Assembly (NCBI RefSeq): GCF_029714205.1
Contig: NZ_CP121648.1
Coordinates: 248,001-312,000 of the forward strand
DNA: 64,000 nt
Direction of reading: 5' to 3'
From: Methylobacterium sp. CB376
GTDB taxonomy: Bacteria; Pseudomonadota; Alphaproteobacteria; Rhizobiales; Beijerinckiaceae
The position numbers and the translations under genes are program-made. A model generated the notes under the pieces. It saw only the letters and a list, made by a program, of their open reading frames with translations. It did not search any database and was not told where the DNA came from. Below are positions 7,139 to 15,760 of the stretch, in pieces (within the stretch, counting starts at the first letter, position 1; the number at the start of each line of letters is the position of its first letter).

Positions 7139-8677
7139 ATGGTCACGCGCGTCGCCACCGTCGCCTTCGAGGGGATCGAGGCGCGGGCCGTGGACGTGCA
7201 GGTGCAGATCGCGGCGGGCGCCGTCGCCTTCACGGTGGTGGGACTGCCCGACAAGGCGGTGGCGGAATCCCGCGAGCGGGTGCGCGCGGCCCTGATCGCC
7301 TCGGGGCTGGCGCTGCCGGCCAAGCGCATCACGGTCAACCTCGCCCCGGCCGACCTGCCCAAGGAAGGGTCCCACTACGACCTGCCCATCGCCCTCGGGG
7401 TGATGGGCGCGATCGGCGCCCTCCCGGCGGACGCGCTCGCCGGCTACTGCGTGCTCGGGGAACTCGCCCTCGACGGCGGCATCACGGCGGTGGCGGGCGT
7501 GCTGCCGGCCGCCATGGCCGCCAATGGCCGCGGCCTCGGGCTGATCTGCCCGGCCGCGAGCGGGCCCGAGGCCGCCTGGGCGGGCGGCGACATGGACGTG
7601 CTGGCGCCCTGCTCCCTGATCCAGCTCGCCAACCACTTCAAGGGAAGCCAGGTGATGGCCCGGCCGCGCCCGGCCGTGGCGCAGCCCGGCCGGCCCCTCG
7701 GCGACCTGCGCGAGATCAAGGGGCAGGAGGGCGGAAAGCGCGTGCTGGAGATCGCCGCGGCGGGCGCCCACAATCTTCTGTTGAGCGGCCCGCCCGGGGC
7801 CGGCAAGTCGATGCTCGCCGCCCGCCTGCCCTCGATCCTGCCGCCGCTGGGGCCGCGCGAACTCCTCGAAGTCTCGATGATCCAGTCGGTCGCGGGCGAG
7901 CTGAAGGACGGCGCGCTCTCCAACCGCCGCCCGTTCCGGGCGCCTCACCACTCCGCCTCCATGGCGGCCCTGGTCGGCGGCGGCGCCGGGGCGCGGCCCG
8001 GCGAGGCCTCCCTCGCCCATGGCGGCGTGCTCTTCCTCGACGAGCTACCGGAATTCTCGCCCCAGGTGCTCGATTCGCTGCGCCAGCCCCTGGAGACCGG
8101 CAGCGTGATGATCGCGCGGGCGAATCACCGGGTGTCCTATCCGGCCCGGTTCCAGCTCGTCGCGGCGATGAATCCCTGCCGCTGCGGCCACGCGACGGAG
8201 CCGGGCTTCGCCTGCCGCCGCGGCCCCAACGAGCGCTGCGTGGCGCAGTACCAGGCCCGGCTCTCCGGCCCGCTGCTCGACCGCATCGACCTGCGGATCG
8301 AGGTGCCGGCCGTCACCGCCGCCGACCTCATCCTGCCGCCGCCGCAGGAGGGCTCGGCGGAGGCCGCCGCCCGCGTCGCCGCCGCGCGCGGGCGCCAGGA
8401 GCACCGCTACGCCGAGGCCGGCCTGCCCCCCGGCACCACCAACGCCTCGTGCCCGCCGGGCGTGATCGAGGAGGCGGCGCGGCCGGATCCGGACGGCCAG
8501 AAGCTGATCCGCGACGCCGCCGACGCCATGCGCCTCTCGGCCCGCGGCTTCCACCGCGTGCTGCGGGTGGCGCGCACGCTGGCCGACCTCGACGGCGAGG
8601 CCCGGGTGCGGCGCGCGCACCTCGCCGAGGCGCTCTCCTACCGGGGCCGCACCCATCCGCGCCCCGAGGCGGCGTAG
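7139..8677 (+). CDS. comM: ComM/YifB-family Mg-chelatase-like AAA+ ATPase
   Basis: 512 residues from the ATG at 7139; the frame is open further upstream, but family members begin as here (MVTRVATVAFEGIEARAVDV). The N-terminal ~170 residues form the Lon-protease-like domain typical of this family. The AAA+ core follows with Walker A GPPGAGKSMLA (about residue 220), Walker B VLFLDELPEF, and the Mg-chelatase-type zinc ribbon region around MNPCRCGH with further cysteines. ComM is a hexameric helicase that drives branch migration during integration of transformed DNA. The name rests on family resemblance; competence in this organism is not shown by the window. Length matches the family (about 500-515 residues). 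Confidence 0.9.
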   Translation: MVTRVATVAFEGIEARAVDVQVQIAAGAVAFTVVGLPDKAVAESRERVRAALIASGLALPAKRITVNLAPADLPKEGSHYDLPIALGVMGAIGALPADALAGYCVLGELALDGGITAVAGVLPAAMAANGRGLGLICPAASGPEAAWAGGDMDVLAPCSLIQLANHFKGSQVMARPRPAVAQPGRPLGDLREIKGQEGGKRVLEIAAAGAHNLLLSGPPGAGKSMLAARLPSILPPLGPRELLEVSMIQSVAGELKDGALSNRRPFRAPHHSASMAALVGGGAGARPGEASLAHGGVLFLDELPEFSPQVLDSLRQPLETGSVMIARANHRVSYPARFQLVAAMNPCRCGHATEPGFACRRGPNERCVAQYQARLSGPLLDRIDLRIEVPAVTAADLILPPPQEGSAEAAARVAAARGRQEHRYAEAGLPPGTTNASCPPGVIEEAARPDPDGQKLIRDAADAMRLSARGFHRVLRVARTLADLDGEARVRRAHLAEALSYRGRTHPRPEAA

Positions 8678-8806
8678 CGCCGCCCGGCGACGCCGCGGAT
8701 TCACGCGGATTCGCCGCGGGCCGTTTGCCCGCCGCTAAGCCTGTCCGGCAAGCCATCCTTGAGGAGCCGGCCCCATGCTGCGGCGGCGGGCAGGCGGGGG
8801 GATGGC

Positions 8807-10933
8807 ATGGGTGATGGCGCGGGGCCGGCCGGCACGGCGACGACGGCGCAGATCGGCGCGCTTGCGCGGAGCGAGGCCGGGCTCGTCCGCGCCGGCTCCG
8901 ACGCGCTCGGGGCGACGGGGCTCGTCCTCGCCCTCCTGGTCCTGGCGACCGCCTGGTACGCGCGGCGGCTCGCGCGCTGGCGGCGGGAGCGCGAGGTCGA
9001 GCACCTGCACGACCGGATCTGGCACCTCGCCGAGAGCGAGGAGCGCTACCGCAACCTCGTCGAGGCGCAGATCGAGCTGATCGTCCAGCGCGACGCGGAG
9101 GGGCGCATCACCTTCGCCAACGAGGGCTTCGCGCGCCTCCTCGGCACCAGCCCGGAGGCGCTCCTCGGCACGACCCGGGAGGCGACCATCGCCGAGAGCC
9201 TGGCGGCGGAGACCCGGCCGGACGGCAGCCGCACCGCCGACCTCGCGATCGCCCCGGCCGCGGGCGGGCCGCCGCGCTGGTTCGCCGTCGTGGAGTCGGC
9301 CGTGGTCGGGCGCGACGGCCGGCCCGAGGTCCTGCGCGCCGGGCGCGAGATCACCGAGCGCGTCGAGGCGGTGCGCTCCCTCGACGAGGCGCGCAGCCGC
9401 GCCGAGGCGGCGAGCGTGGCGAAGTCGCGCTTCCTCGCCACCGTCAGCCACGAGTTCCGCACCCCGCTCAACGGCATCCTGGGCATGGCCGACCTCGTCC
9501 TGGAGACGCCGCTCAGCCCCGAGCAGGAGACCTACATCCGCGCCATCAAGACCTCCGGCGAGGCGCTGCTGACCCTGATCGACGGGATCCTCGACTTCTC
9601 GAAGATCGAGGCCGGGCGCCTCGACCTCGCCTGCGAGCCCTTCGACCCGGCGGCCCTGGTCGAGAGCGTGGTCGAGCTCCTGGCGCCGCGCGCCCAGGAC
9701 AAGGGCCTGGAGATCGCCGCCGACCTCGCGGACGACCTGCCGCCGCGGGTCCTGGGCGACGGCGACCGGGTCCGCCAGATCCTCCTCAACCTCGCCGGCA
9801 ACGCGGTGAAGTTCACGGAGGCCGGCGGCGTCGGGATCACGGCGGAGCGGGTGGGCGAGGACCTCGTCCTCGCCGTCCACGACACCGGCCCCGGCATTCC
9901 GGAGGAGCGGCTGCCGCTCCTGTTCGAGGAATTCGAACAGGGCGACGGCAGCGCGAGCCGCCGCCACGAGGGCACCGGGCTCGGCCTCGCCATCACCCGC
10001 CGCCTCGTCGACCGGATGGGCGGGCGCATCGAGACGACCTCGCGCCCGGGCGCCGGCAGCTGCTTCCGGGTCGTGCTGCCCCTGCGCGCCCTCGACGGCG
10101 AGCGCCCGCGCCCGCCCGCCCTCACCGGCCGGCGCATCCTCGTGGCGGCGGCCTCGGCGGTCGAGGGGCCGTTCCTGCGCGCGCGCCTCACCCGGAGCGG
10201 CGCCGAGGTGGTGAGCGCCGACGGCGAGGCGGCGGCCCGCGAGGCCCTGCGGGCCCGCCCCTTCGACGCGGTCCTGGCCGACCGGGCCCTCGGCGACGAG
10301 GCGGTGCGGCGCATCGCCGGGGCGGCCAAGCGGGCCGGGGTGCCGCGCAGCATCGTCCTGCTGTCGCCCTTCGACCGGCGGGATTTCGGCTCGCCCGCCG
10401 CCGCGGGCTTCGACCGCTACCTGATCAAGCCGGTGCGGGCCCGCTCGCTCTACGCCCGCCTGTGCGAGGCGACGCGGCCGCAGGGGGGCGAGCTGCGCGA
10501 GGGCGCGCCGGCCGAGCGGCGCGGCCCGCCGCCGGGGCGGGCGCGGGTGCTGCTGGCCGAGGACAACCCGATCAACGCGCTCCTCGCCCGCAAGGCCCTG
10601 GAGCGGCTCGACGCCGCCGTGACCTGGGTGCCGGACGGGGCGGAGGCCCTGCGCCACCTGGAGGCCGCCGCCGCGGGCGCGGCGGAGGGTTTCGACCTCG
10701 CCCTGCTCGACATCCGCATGCCGGGCCTCGACGGGCTGGAGGCGGCGCGGCGCCTGCGCGCCTTCGAGCGCGCCCGCGGAGCCGCCCCGGCGCGCCTCGT
10801 CGCGCTCACGGCGAATGCCGGCGCCGAGGACGAGGCCGCCGCCCGCGCCGCGGGATTCGACGGGTTCCTGTCGAAGCCCCTCGACCTCGCCGCCCTGCCC
10901 CCGCTCCTCGCGGGCGCGGCCCGGGCGGCCTGA
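8807..10933 (+). CDS. Hybrid histidine kinase with PAS and two receiver domains
   Basis: About 708 residues from the ATG at 8807. Order: short N-terminus, one membrane helix (about 32-50), a PAS domain (about 75-190), HisKA with phospho-His in ATVSHEFRTPLNG, HATPase_c (NLAGNAVKFTEAGG, GTGLGLAI), then two receivers. The first receiver (from about residue 440) lacks the acidic pair at its start (ILVAAASAVEG), so it may be a pseudo-receiver, although an Asp is present in VLADRAL. The second is canonical (LLAEDNPIN, LLDIRMPGLDG, final Lys in LSKPL). BarA-like architecture without an Hpt domain, so a separate phosphotransferase would be needed. An orphan kinase; the input signal is unknown. Confidence 0.85.
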   Translation: MGDGAGPAGTATTAQIGALARSEAGLVRAGSDALGATGLVLALLVLATAWYARRLARWRREREVEHLHDRIWHLAESEERYRNLVEAQIELIVQRDAEGRITFANEGFARLLGTSPEALLGTTREATIAESLAAETRPDGSRTADLAIAPAAGGPPRWFAVVESAVVGRDGRPEVLRAGREITERVEAVRSLDEARSRAEAASVAKSRFLATVSHEFRTPLNGILGMADLVLETPLSPEQETYIRAIKTSGEALLTLIDGILDFSKIEAGRLDLACEPFDPAALVESVVELLAPRAQDKGLEIAADLADDLPPRVLGDGDRVRQILLNLAGNAVKFTEAGGVGITAERVGEDLVLAVHDTGPGIPEERLPLLFEEFEQGDGSASRRHEGTGLGLAITRRLVDRMGGRIETTSRPGAGSCFRVVLPLRALDGERPRPPALTGRRILVAAASAVEGPFLRARLTRSGAEVVSADGEAAAREALRARPFDAVLADRALGDEAVRRIAGAAKRAGVPRSIVLLSPFDRRDFGSPAAAGFDRYLIKPVRARSLYARLCEATRPQGGELREGAPAERRGPPPGRARVLLAEDNPINALLARKALERLDAAVTWVPDGAEALRHLEAAAAGAAEGFDLALLDIRMPGLDGLEAARRLRAFERARGAAPARLVALTANAGAEDEAAARAAGFDGFLSKPLDLAALPPLLAGAARAA

Positions 10934-10989
10934 GGGGCCGGGCGCCGCCCGGTTGACAGGCCGCGCGCCGGCACGCGAGGAGTGCGCCC

Positions 10990-11271
10990 ATGGCCGAGCC
11001 CGTCCCGTCCCCCGACCGCAGCCGCGACGCCACCCTGGCCGGCGGCATCGCCGCGCTCGCCGTCGCGGTCGTCCTCGTCGCGAACCTCGCGCCGAGCCCC
11101 CGCCCGGCGCCGGCCGCCCCCCGCCAGCAGGCGGCCTCGCCGGCCGAGGACCCGACCTGCCGCGAATGGACCGACGACTGCACCCTGTGCATCCGGGACG
11201 GGGACGCGATCGGCTGCACCACCCCCGGCATCGCCTGCACGCGCGGCAGGATGGTCTGCACCCGGCGCTGA
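10990..11271 (+). CDS. Small exported Cys-rich protein, unknown
   Basis: 93 residues, preceded by GAGGAG 11 bp before the ATG. A charged N-terminus (13 residues) is followed by one hydrophobic helix (about 15-33) that could be an uncleaved anchor or signal peptide, then an Ala/Pro linker. The short C-terminal module has six cysteines in about 36 residues: TCREW, DDCTLCI, IGCTTPGIACTRG and VCTRR. The spacing suggests disulfides in the periplasm. The family is not recognised. The gene lies just downstream of the hybrid kinase on the same strand and could be co-transcribed with it. Confidence 0.6.
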   Translation: MAEPVPSPDRSRDATLAGGIAALAVAVVLVANLAPSPRPAPAAPRQQAASPAEDPTCREWTDDCTLCIRDGDAIGCTTPGIACTRGRMVCTRR

Positions 11272-11310
11272 ACCGCGGCGGACGGGTCGCGGCGCGCCGG
11301 GCGCCCGCCT

Positions 11311-12162
11311 TCACCCCGCCTCCGCGACGAGCCCCGCCAGCCCCTCCCGGTAGGTCGGGAAGCGCAGGGCGACGCCGAGCTCCTCCCGGATCAGCCGGTT
11401 TCGCACCCGCTTGTTCTCGCCGTAGAAGCTGCGCGCCATCGGGCTCAGGGACGCGGTCTCGAAGTCGATCTCCGGCGGCAGCGGCAGGCCCGCGAGCGCG
11501 GCCGCGTGGGCGGTCACGTCCTGCGGCGGGGCCGGCTCGTCGTCCGTCACGTTGTAGACCGCCCCCGCCCGCGGCCGGTCGAGGGAGGCCGCCAGCACCG
11601 TGGCGATGTCGTCCACGTGGATGCGGTTGAAGACCTGCCCGTCCTTGACGATGCGCTGCGCGCGGCCCTCGCGCAGCTTCACGAAGGCGTTCCGCCCCGG
11701 CCCGTAGATGCCCGACAGGCGGAAGACCTGGACCGCCTTGCCGGTCCGCGCCCCGAGGGCCCGCCACGCCTCCTCCACGGCGACCCGGTCCCGGGTGCGC
11801 TCATGGGTCGGCGCGGGCGGCGTCGCCTCGTCGATCCAGGCCCCGCCCTGGTCCCCGTAGACGCCGATCGTCGAGAGGTAGCCGATCCAGCGCGCCGGCC
11901 CCGCCGCGAGCGCCTCCGCGTAGGCGCGCAGCACCGGATCCCCGTCCTGGGGCGGGATCGAGACCAGGACCGCGTCGCTGCGGGCGACGTCGTCCAGGAT
12001 CGCCGGATCCGCCCGCACCGGCGAGAACACCCGCGCGATCACGCCCTCGGGCGCGTCCGGCCGCGGCGCCTGCGCGGTCGCGGCGATGCGGGAGAAGCGC
12101 GCCCGTTCGCGCTCGACGAAGTGCCGCGCCGTGTAGCCGAGCCCGAAGACGAGGAGGTTCAT
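11311..12162 (-). CDS. NAD-dependent epimerase/dehydratase (extended SDR)
   Basis: 283 residues from the ATG at 12162, which overlaps the queG stop by 4 bp (ATGA), so translation is probably coupled. It begins MNLLVFGLGYTARHFVERER, an atypical GxGxxA nucleotide-binding turn. YLSTIGVYGDQGG carries the catalytic Tyr, and RLSGIYGPGRNAF and NRIHVDDIA are epimerase-family landmarks. The usual YxxxK lysine is not obvious, so this may be an atypical SDR used for binding or with an unknown sugar-nucleotide substrate. Rhizobiales often have this gene with queG and an FzlA-like GST. Substrate unknown. Confidence 0.8.
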   Translation of the reverse strand: MNLLVFGLGYTARHFVERERARFSRIAATAQAPRPDAPEGVIARVFSPVRADPAILDDVARSDAVLVSIPPQDGDPVLRAYAEALAAGPARWIGYLSTIGVYGDQGGAWIDEATPPAPTHERTRDRVAVEEAWRALGARTGKAVQVFRLSGIYGPGRNAFVKLREGRAQRIVKDGQVFNRIHVDDIATVLAASLDRPRAGAVYNVTDDEPAPPQDVTAHAAALAGLPLPPEIDFETASLSPMARSFYGENKRVRNRLIREELGVALRFPTYREGLAGLVAEAG

Positions 12163-13367
12163 GCCGAGTGCCCCAGGGAAACCGGTGTGATGCCGGGCTC
12201 CGCCCCGGCCGCGCAAGGGGGCTCGCCCTCCCGCCGCCCGGGTATGCTCGCCGCGTGGGCGCGCGCCCACTCGGCCAGCACGTCCGGGTCGTCCTCGCCC
12301 GGCGGCGGATGCGGGGGCAGGTGCCCGGGCGCGAGCCGCGCGAGCGCCCACACGGCCATGCCGCGCACCAGCGGCGAGGGATCCGCGAGGAGCCGCGCGG
12401 CCTCTCCGGCGAGGCCGGGATCGCCCGAATTGCCGATGGCGACGAGGACGTTGCGCAGGATGCGGGCGCGGCCCGTGCGCTTGATCGGGGTGCCGGCGAA
12501 CCGCGCCCGGAACGCCGCCTCGTCGAGCCGGGCGAGGTCGCGCAGGGCGGGCGCCGCGAGGTCGCTGCGCGCGGCGAGCCGCGCCTCCCTGGCCGCCCCG
12601 GCGAACTTGTTCCAGGGGCAGACCGCGAGGCAATCGTCGCAGCCGAAGACCCGGTTGCCGATCGCCGCGCGGAATTCCGGCGGGATCGGGCCGGCATGCT
12701 CGATCGTCAGGTAGGCGATGCAGCGGTTGGCGTCGAGCCGGTAGGGGGCCGGGAAGGCGTCGGTCGGGCAGGCGTCGAGGCAGCGCCGGCAGGCGCCGCA
12801 GCGGTCGCGCGCCGGCGCGTCGCGCGGCAGTTCCGCATCGGTGTAGATCGCCCCGAGCAGCAGCCATGTGCCGAAGGCGCGGGACACCGTGAGCGTGTTC
12901 TTGCCCTGCCAGCCGAGCCCCGCCGCGGCCGCGAGGGGCTTCTCCATCACGGGCGCGGTATCGACGAAGACCTTGAGGTCGGCGCCGCCCCGCGCGGCCA
13001 GCACGGCGCCGAGTTCCTTCAACTTGCCCTTGATCACGTCGTGGTAGTCGCGCCTTTGCGCGTAGACCGCGATGGCGGCCCGGTCGCGGGCGGCGAGCAC
13101 CGCGCGCGGATCCTCCTGGGGGCCCGCATTGACCCCGAGCATCACGATGCTGCGCACCGCGGGCCAGAGCGCGGCCGGCGAGGCGCGCTGCGCCTCCCGC
13201 TCCGCCATCCAGCCCATCCCGGCCTGGTGCCCCGCCGCCAGCCAGGCGCGCAGGCGCCCCGGCAGCTCCGGCACCGCCTCCGGCCCCGTCACCGCCAGCG
13301 CGTCGAAGCCGAGGGCGCGGGCGCGCTCCTCCAGGAGGTGCCGCAGCGCCGCGCCGTCCCGCGTCAG
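12159..13367 (-). CDS. queG: Epoxyqueuosine reductase QueG
   Basis: About 402 residues. The enzyme reduces epoxyqueuosine to queuosine in tRNA using cobalamin and two [4Fe-4S] clusters. The ligands are visible: CGACRRCLDACP and a second set in CIAYL and GCDDCLAVCPWN. A HEAT-like C-terminal tail (RILRNVLVAIGNSGDP) is also typical. The start is uncertain: the open frame extends to 13493, but the sequence upstream of codon 43 is out-of-frame GST coding. Family similarity begins near LTRDGAALRHLL, where the first plausible codon is a CTG at 13367 overlapping the GST stop (CTGA). It overlaps the epimerase gene by 4 bp. Queuosine synthesis in this GC-rich genome fits the family's wide distribution. 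Confidence 0.9.
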   Translation of the reverse strand: MTRDGAALRHLLEERARALGFDALAVTGPEAVPELPGRLRAWLAAGHQAGMGWMAEREAQRASPAALWPAVRSIVMLGVNAGPQEDPRAVLAARDRAAIAVYAQRRDYHDVIKGKLKELGAVLAARGGADLKVFVDTAPVMEKPLAAAAGLGWQGKNTLTVSRAFGTWLLLGAIYTDAELPRDAPARDRCGACRRCLDACPTDAFPAPYRLDANRCIAYLTIEHAGPIPPEFRAAIGNRVFGCDDCLAVCPWNKFAGAAREARLAARSDLAAPALRDLARLDEAAFRARFAGTPIKRTGRARILRNVLVAIGNSGDPGLAGEAARLLADPSPLVRGMAVWALARLAPGHLPPHPPPGEDDPDVLAEWARAHAASIPGRREGEPPCAAGAEPGITPVSLGHSA

Positions 13368-14056
13368 AAGTCCAGGTCCGCGTAATGGTCGGCCGGCGCC
13401 ATCCCGGGCACCCGGTCCGCCAGCAGGCCGCGGAAGGACGGGCGGGATTTCAGCCGCGCGTACCACGTCCGCGCCATCTCGTCCTCGTCCCATGGCACGT
13501 CGCCGAGGTAATCCACGCAGGAGAGATGGGCCGCCGCCGCCAGATCCGCATAGGTCAGATGGTCGCCCGCCAGCCAGTTCCGCCGGGCGATCAGGTAGCC
13601 GATGTACTTGAGGTGGTAGCGCACGTTGGTGCGCGCCGCCCGGATCGCGTTCATGTCGGGCGGGCCGCCGCCGAGATCCGGGGTCATGAAGCGCTTGTGG
13701 ATCTTCTCGGTGACGAGGTAGCCGGTCACTTCCTGGTCGAACTTGGCCAGGAACCAGTCCAGGAGGCGGCGCACCTCCACCCGCGCGGCGGGCGCCTCCG
13801 GCAGCAGGCGCCGCCCCGACAGGCCGAGCCCCCGCGTCTCGTCGAGATACTCGGCGATCACGCCGGATCCCGGCACCGCGAGCCCGCCCTCCTCCACCAG
13901 CACCGGCGTCGTGCCGGCGGGGTTGAGCATCAGGAACTCCTCCCGGCGCTCCCAGGGCCGCTCCTCCGCCAGGACCGGCTCCATGCCCATCTCGGCGAGG
14001 ACCAGCCGGACGAAGCGGGAATGCGGGCAGAAGGGGGAATGATGCAGCGTCGCCAT
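13364..14056 (-). CDS. fzlA: Glutathione S-transferase family protein, FzlA-like
   Basis: 230 residues with a thioredoxin-fold N-terminus (MATLHHSPFCPHSRFVRLVL, then RPWERREEFLMLNPAGTTPV) and a helical GST C-domain. The RPWERREEFL string, the C-terminal SRPSFRGLLADRVPG and the terminal HYADLDF are characteristic of the alphaproteobacterial FtsZ-binding protein FzlA, which curves FtsZ filaments and activates septal wall synthesis rather than conjugating glutathione. It heads the fzlA-queG-epimerase transcription unit and is divergent from uppP, a cell-wall lipid-carrier gene, which suits a division role. The FzlA assignment rests on remembered family signatures. Confidence 0.75.
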   Translation of the reverse strand: MATLHHSPFCPHSRFVRLVLAEMGMEPVLAEERPWERREEFLMLNPAGTTPVLVEEGGLAVPGSGVIAEYLDETRGLGLSGRRLLPEAPAARVEVRRLLDWFLAKFDQEVTGYLVTEKIHKRFMTPDLGGGPPDMNAIRAARTNVRYHLKYIGYLIARRNWLAGDHLTYADLAAAAHLSCVDYLGDVPWDEDEMARTWYARLKSRPSFRGLLADRVPGMAPADHYADLDF

Positions 14057-14344
14057 ACGGGCCGTGTCGCGCTTCGTGTCTGGGCTGGCCGGGGCGGGCA
14101 GGCCTTGCGCGGCGATTGAGCCCGGAACGGATTAACGGCCGGTCATCGTCCCCGCGGAATGAGCCGCATCCTTAACACGGGCGCGCCGGGCTGGTAACCG
14201 ACCCGAAACCATGTCGTGCGACGGTTGCAACCATCCCCGACACTGTCCCGCCGCGAGCAGCGGCCTCCCAACGAGCGAGCGAGCGATGATGACGGCTGTG
14301 GCATGGCGGGCGGGGCGGCTCCGAGCGGGCCGGGGGATGCGCTG

Positions 14345-15148
14345 ATGGACCTCGCGGGCATCGGCAAGGCCGTCATCCTCGCCCTCGTCGAGGGCGCCAC
14401 CGAGTTCATCCCGGTCTCCTCGACCGGCCATCAGCTCCTCGTCGGCCACTTCATCGGCTTCCAGTCCCCGAACAACACCTTCGAGGTGCTGATCCAGCTC
14501 GGCGCCATCCTGGCCATCGTGAGCGTCTATTTCCGGACCCTGCTCGACCTCGCCCTGCGGGCGCCGCGCGACCCGAAGGCCCGCCGCTTCATCCTGGCGA
14601 TCCTGCTCGCCTTCCTGCCGGCGGCGATCATCGGCGGCATCTTCTCGAAGACGATCAAACTCTACCTGTTCAATCCCTGGATCGTCTGCTCGACGCTGGT
14701 GGCCGGCGGCCTCGTCCTGCTCGTCATCGACGAGACCGAGCTGGATCAGAAGTACGACGACGTCCACCAGTTCTCCCTCGGAATGGCGCTCAAGATCGGC
14801 CTGTTCCAGTGCCTCGCGATGATCCCGGGCGTGTCGCGCTCGGGCGCCACCATCGTGGGCGCGATGCTGATGGGCGCGGGCAAGCGCGCCGCGACCGAGT
14901 TCTCGTTCTACCTCGCGATGCCGACCATGGCCGGCGCCTTCGCCAAGGACCTGCTCGACAATTACAAGTACCTCTCGCGCGACGACGTCGGCCTGATCGC
15001 GATCGGCTTCGTGGTGGCGTTCCTGTCGGCTCTGTTCGTGGTGCGCAGGCTCCTCGACTACGTCTCCCGCCACGGCTTCGGGCTGTTCGCGTGGTGGCGC
15101 ATCCTGGTGGGGGCGGCGGGCTTCGCGGGGCTGATCGTGTTCGGCTGA
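14345..15148 (+). CDS. uppP: Undecaprenyl-diphosphatase UppP/BacA
   Basis: 267 residues from the ATG at 14345; the frame is open upstream, but the family begins here with MDLAGIGKAVILALVEGATE. It dephosphorylates undecaprenyl diphosphate in the inner membrane, recycling the lipid carrier for peptidoglycan and other polymers, and confers bacitracin tolerance. Signature regions: EGATEFIPVSSTGH (about residues 17-30) and IPGVSRSGATI (about 159-169), which supply the conserved Glu, Ser and Arg. Seven or eight hydrophobic segments are visible. Length is normal. It is divergent from the fzlA-queG operon. Confidence 0.95.
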   Translation: MDLAGIGKAVILALVEGATEFIPVSSTGHQLLVGHFIGFQSPNNTFEVLIQLGAILAIVSVYFRTLLDLALRAPRDPKARRFILAILLAFLPAAIIGGIFSKTIKLYLFNPWIVCSTLVAGGLVLLVIDETELDQKYDDVHQFSLGMALKIGLFQCLAMIPGVSRSGATIVGAMLMGAGKRAATEFSFYLAMPTMAGAFAKDLLDNYKYLSRDDVGLIAIGFVVAFLSALFVVRRLLDYVSRHGFGLFAWWRILVGAAGFAGLIVFG

Positions 15149-15167
15149 GCCGGGGCCGGGCGGCGGC

Positions 15168-15503
15168 TCAGGGCCGGTCCGCCGCCCCGTCGGCGCGCAG
15201 GGCCGCCTCGTGGGCGAGCCGGACCCAGCGCGCCATCGCGTCGGGATCGTCGTAGGCGTCGGCGGGGATCGACCAGTAGGGCATGCGGATCGCCTGGCCC
15301 TTGCGGCCCGCATAGCTCCACTGCGTGGCGCCGGCCGCCGCGAAGAGGGGCGCGCTCGCCGCGTCGGCCTTGAGCAGCAAGTCGCCCCGCACCTCCACGG
15401 CGACGATCCGGCCGCCGTGATAGATGCCCTTGCCGCCGAACATGCGCCGGACCGTCACCGGCCCGAGCCCCGAGAAGATCTCCTCGATCGCGGTCGCGTC
15501 CAT
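15168..15503 (-). CDS. TfoX N-terminal domain protein
   Basis: 111 residues from the ATG at 15503. The whole protein is a TfoX_N domain: MDATAIEEIFSGLGPVTVRR, MFGGKGIYHGGRIVAVEVRG, and MPYWSIPADAYDDPDAM near the end. In gamma-proteobacteria TfoX regulates competence; short single-domain members in alphaproteobacteria are of unknown role and may simply be small cytoplasmic proteins. It converges with uppP (19 bp between stops). The spacer upstream of its start is occupied by 19-bp tandem repeats, so its promoter must lie within or beyond them. Confidence 0.82.
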   Translation of the reverse strand: MDATAIEEIFSGLGPVTVRRMFGGKGIYHGGRIVAVEVRGDLLLKADAASAPLFAAAGATQWSYAGRKGQAIRMPYWSIPADAYDDPDAMARWVRLAHEAALRADGAADRP

Positions 15504-15540
15504 TCCGGTCCGAATCCGTCGCAAGGTCCCGCCGGGTGCG

Positions 15541-15628
15541 GCAGGCCCCGCCAGGTGCTGGAGGCCCCGCCAGGTGCTGGAGGTCCCGCCAGGTGCTGGA
15601 GGTCCCGCCAGGTGCTGGAGGTCCCGGC
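15541..15628. repeat. 19-bp tandem repeat, four copies
   Basis: The core AGGTGCTGGAGG recurs at exactly 19-bp spacing (15553, 15572, 15591, 15610), joined by CCCCGCC or TCCCGCC, with part of a further copy before the first. The array lies between the divergent TfoX_N and mutase genes, about 130-220 bp from the mutase start, in the promoter region of both. The copies differ only at one pyrimidine, so the expansion looks recent. Confidence 0.85.
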
Positions 15629-15760
15629 GGCCACGCTCCGGGCGGCGCGGCCGCGAGTCAAGCCGGGGCCGCGACGCCGCGACGGGCGGGCTCGACCATT
15701 GACGGGTGGCGCCGCGATCCCGTGTGATGCAGAGGGACATCCGCCGCGAAGGACCCCGCC

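Noticed and set aside
8735..11767. 1010-codon minus-strand frame over the hybrid kinase
   Set aside because: Antisense to a kinase with complete catalytic motifs; no domains of its own.
15541..15628. Repeat array considered as a CRISPR or plasmid-type iteron set
   Set aside because: No spacers, only four copies, no replication gene or AT-rich unwinding region next to it.
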